Positions 31,937 to 39,832 of a stretch of 40,837 nt of DNA are shown here, one piece after another. Where the stretch lies: positions 1 to 40,837 of IMG/VR virus record IMGVR_UViG_3300042463_001585. One strand, written 5' to 3'. The notes under the pieces are model-generated. The model was not told the DNA's origin. It was given only the letters and a program-made list of their open reading frames with translations, and ran no database searches. The translations under genes and the position numbers were made by a program. Origin of the DNA: a virus. The first letter of the stretch is position 1. Each line of letters starts with the position of its first letter.

Positions 31937-33646
31937 ATGGCAGGATTTCTAGACAATATCGGCTTAGGCGGACTTAAATCAAGACTATCAGATTTAAGCC
32001 GAGTTGGTATGAAGTACGAGGATCTTTTAATTAAGAACTCACAATCGATAGGATTTATTGAAAGTCAGCTAATGCAAGCTAGAGGAAGCGCTCTACCTGG
32101 TGGACAAACTGATTCTTTAGCTAGAGCTACAATGGCAATATCAGATACAACATCTGCTCTTAGAACTAAAGCTATTGCATTCTTTCAATTAGATTACGCA
32201 ACAAAAAGAGAAAGACTAAGAGATCTTGCATCAAATGGTGAAATTGAATTTGTAATCGAATCAATTACCGATGACGTTATTGTATTTGATGAAGATAACC
32301 GTTTTGCATATCCAAATGACCTAGTTGGAGAAATGCTCTATAAAGGAAAAAATAAAGAGCAGCGTCTTAAGTATCAAGAAAAAGTTATTGAAAAATATAA
32401 CGAAAATTTTGAAAGAATCTACAATGCATGGGGTTTCAATGAAGGAATTTCAGCATGGCAGTATTTTTATCAATGGTTAATTGAAGGACATTTGGCATTT
32501 GAGATTCTTTATGATGATTTACAAAACCCAAGAGAAATTATTGGATTTAAAGAAGTCGATCCATCTACTCTATATCCTCAAATTAAAAAGGACGCAGCTG
32601 GAAAGATCTTTTTAGAATGGGCCCAAAAAGTTGCTGGAGAATCTAAAGTAAGAACCCTTACCGATTCCCAAGTTCTTTACTTATCATATTCAAACCATTT
32701 TAGAACTAAACGTATTTCTTTTGTTGAGCGAATGGTTAGATCATTTAACTTAATGCGTGTTATTGAGCACTCTAAAGTTATTTGGCATACAATGAATGCT
32801 CCTATTCGTTTAACTACTAAAGTTCCAATTGGAAGTAAGTCTCTAAACAAAGCAAAAGAAGACGTTCGTGAATTTGCAAACCAATTAAAGGAAGATATTT
32901 TCTTTGATACTAATACTGGAGAAATCCAAGTAGACGGCCGCCCTAACCTATTATTCTATAAGAATTATATTTTACCAGTAAACGATCAAAACCAAGCAAT
33001 TGAAATTGCTCCATTGGAATACGCAGGTCCTAATATGTCAGGATCAGAGCTTCTTAACTATTTCAAAGAAAAGTTAAAGATGGACTCTAAGATTCCTTAT
33101 TCAAGATGGGATTCTGCAAATGGCGCAGGTCAATATACAATGAATGCTGAAGGTATTCGTCGTGAAGAAATTCGTTATAATAAATTTGTAACTCGTCTTC
33201 GTTCAGCGTTTAAAGAATTATTGACAAAGCCTCTATATCTTCAAATGTGTCTTGATTTTAAAGATCTAAAAGATGATTACCGTTTTAAAAACGCAGTCGG
33301 TATTAACTGGCATGATGATAACGTATTTGAAGAAATCAAACAACAAGATTTACTTAATAAGCGTCTTGCTACACTTAATGCCCTTAAAGGAGTTGTTGAT
33401 GATGAAGGTAAGCCATACTTCTCTACTGAATACTTGGTTAAAGAGTATTTAAGAATGAGCGATGAGGATCTTCAAAAGAATAAAGATTATATGAATCAAA
33501 CTCCAACTGGAGAGGGTGAAGCTGGAGAAGCTGCAGCACCAGGAGCAGCACCAGAAGCAGGTTCTGCCCCAGAAGGAGGCGCAGGCGCTGAAGCCGCTGC
33601 TGGTAAAGAAACAGCTAGCGAATTAGGAGCTCCTGGAGCTTTATAA
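31937..33646 (+). CDS. 20: Portal vertex protein, T4 gp20-like
   Basis: A 569-residue protein corresponding to T4 gp20 (524 residues), the dodecameric ring through which DNA is packaged and the start point of prohead assembly. Evidence: E-G-H-L-A-F-E-I-L-Y-D, K-E-V-D-P-S-T-L-Y-P, the gp20 signature region I-P-Y-S-R-W-D-S-A-N-G-A-G-Q-Y-T-M then G-I-R-R-E-E-I-R-Y-N-K-F-V-T-R-L-R, and L-Q-M-C-L-D-F-K-D-L near 440. The last 40 residues are Ala/Gly/Glu/Pro-rich and probably disordered, an extension not seen in T4. The stop is one base from the stop of the convergent gp25-like gene; no terminator is visible. Confidence 0.94.
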   Translation: MAGFLDNIGLGGLKSRLSDLSRVGMKYEDLLIKNSQSIGFIESQLMQARGSALPGGQTDSLARATMAISDTTSALRTKAIAFFQLDYATKRERLRDLASNGEIEFVIESITDDVIVFDEDNRFAYPNDLVGEMLYKGKNKEQRLKYQEKVIEKYNENFERIYNAWGFNEGISAWQYFYQWLIEGHLAFEILYDDLQNPREIIGFKEVDPSTLYPQIKKDAAGKIFLEWAQKVAGESKVRTLTDSQVLYLSYSNHFRTKRISFVERMVRSFNLMRVIEHSKVIWHTMNAPIRLTTKVPIGSKSLNKAKEDVREFANQLKEDIFFDTNTGEIQVDGRPNLLFYKNYILPVNDQNQAIEIAPLEYAGPNMSGSELLNYFKEKLKMDSKIPYSRWDSANGAGQYTMNAEGIRREEIRYNKFVTRLRSAFKELLTKPLYLQMCLDFKDLKDDYRFKNAVGINWHDDNVFEEIKQQDLLNKRLATLNALKGVVDDEGKPYFSTEYLVKEYLRMSDEDLQKNKDYMNQTPTGEGEAGEAAAPGAAPEAGSAPEGGAGAEAAAGKETASELGAPGAL

Positions 33647-33647
33647 T

Positions 33648-34025
33648 TTATTGATAAGCAATAACAAATCTGATAGATTTGTCGATAGATATAACGACGT
33701 GAATTGAATCTCTAAATTGATCAATTCCGTCGTTAACTTTTAGTACCTCTACGTTCCAGTCACGGTTTTGTAATAAAGTACAATATAGTTTTAATTGAGA
33801 AACAATGTCATCGTGAATTTTAGTTGTACTAAAACTATCACTAAAATCGAATAGATAAGTTTCTTCGTCAATTCCAAATCGATTTTCTCCCAAAACTGAA
33901 TCATTTTTGGTTAATAGAACCATTTTGATTTGAGCAATAATTAGTGCAAGATCCTCTGTTTCTAATAAAGTCTCTTCGCTATAATTGGGTTCATCTATAC
34001 TTTTTATGTAAAAATCTATTGGCAT
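33648..34025 (-). CDS. 25: Baseplate wedge protein, gp25-like
   Basis: A 125-residue protein, close to T4 gp25 (132). The GpW/gp25 family core is visible: I-I-A-Q-I-K-M-V-L-L-T-K-N-D-S-V-L-G-E and F-G-I-D-E-E-T-Y-L-F-D-F, then a helix with I-H-D-D-I-V-S-Q-L and a terminal strand pair (I-H-V-V-I-S-I-D). gp25 is part of the conserved wedge core that joins the sheath to the baseplate. The key E-N-R-F-G turn matches G-E-x-x-x-x-P-x-F-G only in part. It is located away from the other baseplate genes. Moderately sure. Confidence 0.7.
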   Translation of the reverse strand: MPIDFYIKSIDEPNYSEETLLETEDLALIIAQIKMVLLTKNDSVLGENRFGIDEETYLFDFSDSFSTTKIHDDIVSQLKLYCTLLQNRDWNVEVLKVNDGIDQFRDSIHVVISIDKSIRFVIAYQ

Positions 34026-34026
34026 A

Positions 34027-34761
34027 TTAGAATCTCATTGTATACATCCAACCTGCAGAGTTTTCGCCTTTAATTGCTTCCATAACAGCAGTCATTTCAG
34101 CATCAGCCTTTGTTACTAAGTTGGTATAATTTATTTTAACATCTCCTGGCAAAACATAATCAAATGTTGTAATCATTTCGCCAAGTCTTTGTTTAGATTT
34201 TGCTCTACAGTATCTTTGGAACATTTCATCCTCGTACAGATTTGAAGGATCAATCTTTTTTGCAACTTCCAAAACAGCTCCTCTTTTTGGAGTTCTTCCA
34301 AGAACAGTTAACTGTTTAGTGTTTTTATTATAGTCGTATGCAATTGTATCTAACAAAAATGCTCTAGTTAAATCTAAGAATGAAAACATTACTGTTCTAT
34401 ACATTAAGGATTCTCCAACAAATGGAGTTAAGTACATCTCAGATCCAACAAATTTATTTTCACCAAAGTCTCTATCCATTGTTGAAAAAACAGATGCTCC
34501 AGTTGGTTCAACTGCTTTATGTACAAATTGTACGCAATCTGGTAAAGTAATAGTGCGGCTATCTTTAAATTGGCCAGCTGAAAAAACATCAACTGGAATT
34601 TGCAAATACGCTTTATCTAGAGCATATTGCCAATTATCATAAAAAAACACCTCGGCATTTTTAATAACCCTTTCTACTTCCTTTGTTGGAAGTTGATATG
34701 GAAGGGATCCCGAGAATGTTACTTCATCAATAATATCTGATATTAATTCTTGTCTAGTCAC
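34027..34761 (-). CDS. Conserved structural protein, possibly neck/adaptor
   Basis: A 244-residue protein with GTG start at 34761. Helical N-terminus (V-E-R-V-I-K-N-A-E-V-F-F-Y-D-N-W-Q-Y-A), central L-P-D-C-V-Q-F-V-H, then T-V-M-F-S-F-L-D-L, Y-D-Y-N-K-N-T-K-Q-L-T-V-L-G and a C-terminal helix pair. I have seen this layout in conserved structural proteins of large T4-like phages, but cannot fix the role; gp13/gp14 neck or head-tail adaptor are candidates. The stop of the gp25-like gene follows it by one base. The TTATTTTA-like stretch before the GTG is only ten bases away and probably not a late box. Confidence 0.7.
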   Translation of the reverse strand: MTRQELISDIIDEVTFSGSLPYQLPTKEVERVIKNAEVFFYDNWQYALDKAYLQIPVDVFSAGQFKDSRTITLPDCVQFVHKAVEPTGASVFSTMDRDFGENKFVGSEMYLTPFVGESLMYRTVMFSFLDLTRAFLLDTIAYDYNKNTKQLTVLGRTPKRGAVLEVAKKIDPSNLYEDEMFQRYCRAKSKQRLGEMITTFDYVLPGDVKINYTNLVTKADAEMTAVMEAIKGENSAGWMYTMRF

Positions 34762-34780
34762 GCGATTTGCGTTATTTTAA

Positions 34781-34987
34781 TTATACAGTCGGCGCTTGTG
34801 CAGCAGCTAACTTTTGCTCTTCTGCTTGTTTAGCAGTAGTAGCTTTGATTTTTTCTCTGATTGCAGTTAATTTAATTTGAGCATCATTAACAACTTTCAT
34901 TGCTTCAGCCTCTTGTTGATTTAATGTAACCAATTCAGTTGCAGCATCTTCGTTAACGCTAAAATAGTTTTGGAATGATTTAACCAT
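34781..34987 (-). CDS. Small prohead-core-like protein with cleavable tag
   Basis: A 68-residue protein beginning MVKSFQNYFSVNEDAA. S-F-Q-N-Y-F-S-V-N-E|D matches the targeting leader and V-N-E cut. The rest is a single Ala/Lys/Glu/Gln-rich helix (heptad-like I-K-L-T-A-I-R-E-K-I-K-A) ending in A-A-A-Q-A-P-T-V. Size and composition suit a T4 gp67/gp68-type core protein, degraded at maturation. A late-type box stands exactly 19 bases before the ATG. No direct T4 match is visible. Confidence 0.75.
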   Translation of the reverse strand: MVKSFQNYFSVNEDAATELVTLNQQEAEAMKVVNDAQIKLTAIREKIKATTAKQAEEQKLAAAQAPTV

Positions 34988-35006
34988 TTTTGATAGATTC
35001 TTTTTG

Positions 35007-35014
35007 TTATTTAT
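35007..35014 (-). promoter_or_regulatory. Late-type promoter box overlapping the HAD-nucleotidyltransferase stop
   Basis: ATAAATAA, 19 bases before the ATG at 34987; its last TAA is the stop codon of the upstream gene. Confidence 0.6.
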
Positions 35015-36350
35015 CGGAAATATAGTCCGAAAAAGTTTTTATACGGCTTGTTCCAGAACCCGGATTTGCTCCAAGTTCTTGTCTTCCACCTTTATACATG
35101 CCCCATTGTGCAGGTATCTTTAATGTTCCACTGACTCTCTGCGGAGCTCGTTCTGGCGGCAAATCATCCATATCTGGATTGCTTTTAGTACGGTCTCTGA
35201 GTAATTCTGGGGTTAGCAGGTCCTCTTCAATCTTTCCGCCTAATATCATCCAAACCTTTTTGGGATCCTTTCCTTCAGGGATCCCCTGTGAAAAACTATT
35301 GAAATCTTGAGCTAACCAAAACTCTCTCATTAAAGTTCCAGAAACACCATCCTCGTCTCCGTCTGAACCAGTATTTCCTCCAAATTCAGGACGAGCTGTT
35401 TCAATTCGGTTAATTTTAGAGATACTGCCTCTCCACTTTTCCATGGCAGCCCATCTAGGCATGTCTTTATCTGTTGCATAAAGATTAACCACTGTATTTG
35501 GAGCATATTGGGTTTTACCAAGCGCCTCAACAAATTCATATCCACTTCTAACTGGGGTAACATCCGCTAGGTGGAGTTCAACGTTATCAAAATCTTCTAG
35601 ATAATATTCTAAAACTTCCATTGCAGTCTTACCGCTAATACCAGCCATTTCAGTTTTTGAAATAAAAACATGAACCTCATCGTTTTCCTCTGCAATTTTT
35701 GCAATTGCTTCATAGTGACCAGCATGAGGTGGCTTAAATTTACCACTAAAGATTCCAACTGTTCTGATATCTAATTTTGGAACTTGAGTACGACCAATTT
35801 TTCTAGTCTTCATTGTAATTTCTTCAAACTCATCCTCTAGACTCTTTGCAAGTTCTAGGTTTTTACGATCATCGTCATAAAAAGTAAAGTGTCTAAACCC
35901 TTTAGTGATTAGTTTTCGGAAGGCTTCTTTTTTCTTTTCTGCAATAGTTCCTTCAAATCCAAATTCTGGATCGCTAACCGCATAGATTAATTTTGGGTGA
36001 ATATCAATCCCATGGGACAATAGAAATTCTCTGACTAGTTTCTTATTATCTCTAGCTGTAATAATGCCGACAGCAGTCCCAGATTCATAGGCAGAACGTA
36101 ATATATTAAGTACCCATTCTACTAATCTTCCAGCCTTTAAAATATTAGCATCATTAAATTGATTATAGTCTACTTCGTGATGTGGTTCCTTTTCATATTC
36201 ATTAAACTCCTGTGGAGTAAGATCAAAGGTTTCACCAGTAAGTGCATCCTTAACTAGGATCTTTGCATTAGTGACAACTAGTGTGTCATCTAAATCAAAT
36301 ATGATAATTGAGTTATCTCTAGAAAATGCCATTTCGTTTACTCTTTGCAC
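35007..36350 (-). CDS. HAD phosphatase fused to NMNAT-type nucleotidyltransferase, C-terminal tag
   Basis: A 447-residue two-domain protein. Residues 13-170: HAD domain with I-F-D-L-D-D-T-L (two Asp), I-I-T-A-R and F-Y-D-D-D. Residues 190-350: HIGH-superfamily nucleotidyltransferase with G-I-F-S-G-K-F-K-P-P-H-A-G-H and V-S-G-T-L-M-R, matching G-x-F-x-P-x-H-x-G-H and I-S-x-T-x-x-R of NMN adenylyltransferases. Both active sites look intact. NAD synthesis or phospho-ester repair are options; the substrate is not shown. The C-terminus (R-I-K-T-F-S-D-Y-I-S-D-K) is tag-like, so it may be packaged. The start is GTG at 36350, 17 bases past a late box and followed by V-N-E; ATG at 36332 is an alternative. 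Confidence 0.82.
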   Translation of the reverse strand: MQRVNEMAFSRDNSIIIFDLDDTLVVTNAKILVKDALTGETFDLTPQEFNEYEKEPHHEVDYNQFNDANILKAGRLVEWVLNILRSAYESGTAVGIITARDNKKLVREFLLSHGIDIHPKLIYAVSDPEFGFEGTIAEKKKEAFRKLITKGFRHFTFYDDDRKNLELAKSLEDEFEEITMKTRKIGRTQVPKLDIRTVGIFSGKFKPPHAGHYEAIAKIAEENDEVHVFISKTEMAGISGKTAMEVLEYYLEDFDNVELHLADVTPVRSGYEFVEALGKTQYAPNTVVNLYATDKDMPRWAAMEKWRGSISKINRIETARPEFGGNTGSDGDEDGVSGTLMREFWLAQDFNSFSQGIPEGKDPKKVWMILGGKIEEDLLTPELLRDRTKSNPDMDDLPPERAPQRVSGTLKIPAQWGMYKGGRQELGANPGSGTSRIKTFSDYISDK

Positions 36351-36367
36351 TGGCCTACTATTTTTTG

Positions 36368-36375
36368 TTATTTAT
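36368..36375 (-). promoter_or_regulatory. Late-type promoter box before the HAD-nucleotidyltransferase gene
   Basis: The minus strand reads AAATAAATAAC, with the box 17 bases before the GTG at 36350. This spacing favours the GTG over the ATG at 36332, which would be 35 bases away. Confidence 0.58.
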
Positions 36376-36424
36376 TTAGCCAGTTATTCAATGTAAATAT
36401 ACTAAACCTGGGCTAATAAAAGCA

Positions 36425-36456
36425 AAAAACGCAAAGCTTCTTGGCCTTGCGTTTTT
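36425..36456 (-). terminator. Rho-independent terminator after the Cys-rich precursor gene
   Basis: A ten-base stem (AAAAACGCAA / TTGCGTTTTT) with a short mismatched loop is followed on the minus strand by TTGCTTTTATT. It is 32 bases past the stop at 36488. A perfect 14-base palindrome (CTTCCAATTGGAAG, 36467-36480) lies between stop and hairpin. The rest of the 137-base gap holds the promoter box at 36368. Confidence 0.82.
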
Positions 36457-36487
36457 CGATTACCTTCTTCCAATTGGAAGATGTATT

Positions 36488-37810
36488 TTATTTAAGTGAT
36501 TTTCCTATTGCGGTTGCACCGAGTTGATATTCTTCTGGAGTAATACCCATGTCAGCTGCCTGATCTTCAACAGATAGCGATAATAATTTATCTTGATTTT
36601 GGCTAGTCCAATTTGCAACGATTGCTGCAATTTGTTCAGGTGTTTTTGAGTTATCCGACTCATTTACATCATCATTTTCCATTTCCATTAAACCGTTTCT
36701 ATAACAACCGATTGCTTCTGCAACATAATCATTATATTCAGTTATGGTTTCATCATTATGAATTTCCAATGCTTCACTACAAAGTTTTTCGCAAACTTCT
36801 TTGATCATTTCACAAGTAGATTCATAGCAAGCAGATTCGTTATTCCAGCCTTCATTAATTGTCATGCCGTCATCCACCATTTCGTACATACACTTTTCCA
36901 TATAAGCACAAGCTTCATTAATATAGCCTTCAAATTGATGTTCTGGATCTGAATCTGCTTCATACATTGAAGCATCTGAACAAGTCGATTCACATATAGA
37001 TTCAATTAAGTGATGTGCAGCTTCAGATAACATAGATTTACTTCCATCATGGCAAGTATGACCCATTCCTTCTGCCATATACTCAGAATTTCCTGGAGTA
37101 TTCATTATTCTTCCATTGGGCATATCTAAACGGTCCTTTCCAATTCCATATTCAAATTTATTTGAATTGTGACCTAATTCTTCTGGGTTTTCGCCATCTC
37201 CTTCTTCATCCCAATATTCAGCTTCACAGTGTTCTCCACAATCAGAGCAAATATCGCCCATCATAACTGAAGCACCGCAGCAATTTGAGGTTGCACCATG
37301 TTCATATGCATCTCTTGGATCCCATGATTCATTCATCTTTTGGTGAGCCTTTGCTGAATCATAGATAGATTTTAACCAAGCTTCAAACTCTTTAGCTTCA
37401 CCGGCTTTATCTAAACCTTTATAACGGCCATCCGCTTTAAATGCTCTAACGAAACTTTTAAATGTTTTAGACTCTTGTGCTAAGATATCGATTTCTGACA
37501 TTACGCCCTCTTTGATAGCAACTGTCTTTTTCTTTTTAATAGCATCAGTTTTAAATGCTTTGTAATCTTCAAAGTCATTATCACCGTCTCCGTCCTTATC
37601 GTACTTTGGATTGTATTTTTTCTTTTCATTTACAAATTGTGTAAATCTTAGAACTTTATTTTCAGCGATAGCTGGTTCTTGATCACAAGTTTCGCACTCT
37701 TCTGTAACCTGAGGGTTACGGCCAGTTTCATTATCAAACTGTTCGTCCTCTGAGTAGTAATTTGGCTTCTTTAGGAAAGCAGGTAAGTCTTTATTAGAAA
37801 ATTTTCCCAT
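36488..37810 (-). CDS. Cys-rich precursor with EF-hand and zinc-ribbon-like motifs and gp21-type sites
   Basis: A 440-residue acidic protein. Residues 49-62 are AENKVLRFTQFVNE, almost the same tag as in the protein at 14466-15185. D-K-D-G-D-G-D-N-D-F-E-D near 70-81 has the spacing of an EF-hand calcium loop. N-C-C-G-A...C-S-D-C-G-E-H-C near 175-195 resembles a zinc ribbon. Residues 250-385 are a Cys/Met/Glu-rich helical region, with M-N-E|S, I-N-E|A, I-N-E|G and V-N-E|S sites scattered through, so gp21 could cut it into several pieces. No family is recognised. It has its own late box (20 bases before the ATG) and terminator, thus a single-gene unit, which suggests strong expression. Confidence 0.8.
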   Translation of the reverse strand: MGKFSNKDLPAFLKKPNYYSEDEQFDNETGRNPQVTEECETCDQEPAIAENKVLRFTQFVNEKKKYNPKYDKDGDGDNDFEDYKAFKTDAIKKKKTVAIKEGVMSEIDILAQESKTFKSFVRAFKADGRYKGLDKAGEAKEFEAWLKSIYDSAKAHQKMNESWDPRDAYEHGATSNCCGASVMMGDICSDCGEHCEAEYWDEEGDGENPEELGHNSNKFEYGIGKDRLDMPNGRIMNTPGNSEYMAEGMGHTCHDGSKSMLSEAAHHLIESICESTCSDASMYEADSDPEHQFEGYINEACAYMEKCMYEMVDDGMTINEGWNNESACYESTCEMIKEVCEKLCSEALEIHNDETITEYNDYVAEAIGCYRNGLMEMENDDVNESDNSKTPEQIAAIVANWTSQNQDKLLSLSVEDQAADMGITPEEYQLGATAIGKSLK

Positions 37811-37830
37811 TTTAACTAGTTATTTCAGGG

Positions 37831-37838
37831 TTATTTAT
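37831..37838 (-). promoter_or_regulatory. Late-type promoter box before the Cys-rich precursor gene
   Basis: The minus strand reads ATAAATAAC, 20 bases before the ATG at 37810, overlapping the stop codon of the ClpC-like gene. Confidence 0.6.
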
Positions 37839-39826
37839 CTAGATCGGTCCTCTATACTTGACTCTTTTAGTCCATTACCGTCTTCTGAGATAGTAATATT
37901 GACATGACCGTTATCTTTTAGCTTAGCATCAATCCAAAGTTCAGCTAGAAGGTCCTCAACGTGATTTTGAACCATTCGTTTAATTGGACGTGCTCCATAT
38001 TTCTCATCATAGCCGTGTTCAATAATAAAATCTTTAGCCGGTTGATCTAATTCAAAGGTGTAACCATTTTCTAGTGATCGTGCAAGCAAATCTTTAAGTT
38101 CAATTTCTAAAATTTGACCTATTTCGGCCTTTTCTAGTGAATCAAAGATAATAATATCATCTACTCGATTCAAAAATTCAGGTTGGAACTTATTTTTAAG
38201 AGCTTTATCTAAAATGCTCTTAGCAAGGGCCTTTTCCTTTTCAATATTGTTGGCAGTTGCAAATCCAATACCAACTCCGCGGTCCTGCATGTCTTTTACT
38301 CCAACATTTGAAGTCATAATAACTACAGTATTTCTAAAATTGATTTTTCGGCCTCTTCCATCAACTGCATAACCCTCATCTAAGATTTGGAGCAAATTAT
38401 TAAAGATATCTGGATGAGCTTTTTCAATTTCGTCTAATAAAACTACTGAATAGGGTTTTCTACGAACTTTTTCAGTTAATTGACCACCCTCTTCGTATCC
38501 CACATAGCCTGGAGGCGCTCCCATCATTTTAGAAGCTGTAAATTTTTCTCCATATTCATTCATATCAACTCTGATAATATTTTCTTCAGAGTCAAACATT
38601 TCTTTTGCTAAGGCTTTAGCTAATTCAGTCTTTCCAACTCCAGTTGGACCTAAAAACATAAAAGTTCCAATTGGTTTTTTACGAGACGCAATATTTGCAC
38701 GACTTCTCTTAATAGCTCTAGCTAATTTTTTAATTGCTTCAGCCTGGCCAATAACTCGCTTAGTCAAATCTGATTCTAGCGATGCAATTTTTTCAAGATC
38801 GGTCTGTGTTAGTTTTGCAACTGGAATTCCAGTCATTTCTGCAACTACTTCTGCAATTTTACGGTCATCTACTTCAAGTCGATTGTCTTTTAGAGTTTTT
38901 TCCCACTCAACTTTAGCTTCATCAATTTTAACTAATTGATCACGCTCAGCATCTCTTAATTTAGCAGCGGCTTCGTATTTTTGAGATTCAACGGCGCTTC
39001 TTTTATTTTTTGAAATTTCGCCAAGCTCTTCTTCAAGCTCTCTAATTTTTTGAGGAACAACTATTCCATCGATATGAACGTTAGCACCAGCTTCATCCAA
39101 TAAGTCAATTGCTTTATCTGGAAAAAATCTTTCAGTTAGGTATCGATCTGCTAATTTTACACATGAGTCCAATGCAGATGCGCTATACGTAACTGAGTGG
39201 TGACTTTCGTAGTATTCTTTAATATTTTCAAGAATTTGACGAGTTTGTTCTGGGGTAGACTGTTCAACTACTACTTGTTGAAAACGTCTATTAAGTGCAC
39301 CATCCTTTTCAATAGACTCTCTGTATTCATCAATTGTAGTGGCTCCAATACATTGAATTTCTCCACGAGCCAATGCAGGTTTTAGGATATTCGCAGCATC
39401 TAGTGATCCACTAGCTGAACCTGCTCCAACCATAGTATGAATTTCATCAATGAATAGGATAATGTTTGGATTGGCGCTTACTTCATTAATAATAGCCTCC
39501 ATTCGTTCTTCAAACTGCCCTCTGTATTTAGTTCCAGCAACAAGGCTACTAATTTCAAGTGCAATAATTTTCTTGTCAAATAGAACCCTTGGGCAAGTTT
39601 TATCAATAATCATTTTGGCAATGCCTTCAACGATTGCAGTTTTACCAACTCCAGGTTCTCCAATTAAAATAGGATTATTCTTTTTTCGTCTAGATAAGAT
39701 TTGGCTACAACGCTTAACTTCAGCAAGGCGGCCAATTACTGGATCCATTCTTCCTTCAAGCGCAAGTTGAGTAAGGTCCTTTCCGAAATTATCTAGGACT
39801 GGTGTTCGTGTGTCTCTTTTTGACAT
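37835..39826 (-). CDS. ClpC-like AAA+ unfoldase without N-domain
   Basis: A 663-residue Clp/Hsp100 ATPase with two AAA+ modules. D1 has Walker A G-E-P-G-V-G-K-T (56-63), pore loop K-Y-R-G (100-103) and Walker B I-L-F-I-D-E-I-H (123-130). D2 has G-P-T-G-V-G-K-T (393-400), G-Y-V-G (440-443) and L-L-D-E-I-E (464-469). The short middle segment carries a UVR-like helix (A-A-A-K-L-R-D-A-E, 286-294) as in ClpC. An I-G-F tripeptide (520-522) sits where ClpA/ClpC contact ClpP. The usual N-terminal double-repeat domain, about 140 residues, is missing; the protein begins just before D1. No ClpP is present, so it would use the host peptidase or act alone. Confidence 0.92.
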   Translation of the reverse strand: MSKRDTRTPVLDNFGKDLTQLALEGRMDPVIGRLAEVKRCSQILSRRKKNNPILIGEPGVGKTAIVEGIAKMIIDKTCPRVLFDKKIIALEISSLVAGTKYRGQFEERMEAIINEVSANPNIILFIDEIHTMVGAGSASGSLDAANILKPALARGEIQCIGATTIDEYRESIEKDGALNRRFQQVVVEQSTPEQTRQILENIKEYYESHHSVTYSASALDSCVKLADRYLTERFFPDKAIDLLDEAGANVHIDGIVVPQKIRELEEELGEISKNKRSAVESQKYEAAAKLRDAERDQLVKIDEAKVEWEKTLKDNRLEVDDRKIAEVVAEMTGIPVAKLTQTDLEKIASLESDLTKRVIGQAEAIKKLARAIKRSRANIASRKKPIGTFMFLGPTGVGKTELAKALAKEMFDSEENIIRVDMNEYGEKFTASKMMGAPPGYVGYEEGGQLTEKVRRKPYSVVLLDEIEKAHPDIFNNLLQILDEGYAVDGRGRKINFRNTVVIMTSNVGVKDMQDRGVGIGFATANNIEKEKALAKSILDKALKNKFQPEFLNRVDDIIIFDSLEKAEIGQILEIELKDLLARSLENGYTFELDQPAKDFIIEHGYDEKYGARPIKRMVQNHVEDLLAELWIDAKLKDNGHVNITISEDGNGLKESSIEDRSR

Positions 39827-39832
39827 AGTATA

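Noticed and set aside
36467-36480. Perfect 14-base palindrome as a phage operator
   Set aside because: It lies just before a terminator hairpin, downstream of a gene end and away from any promoter; more likely part of the transcript end structure.
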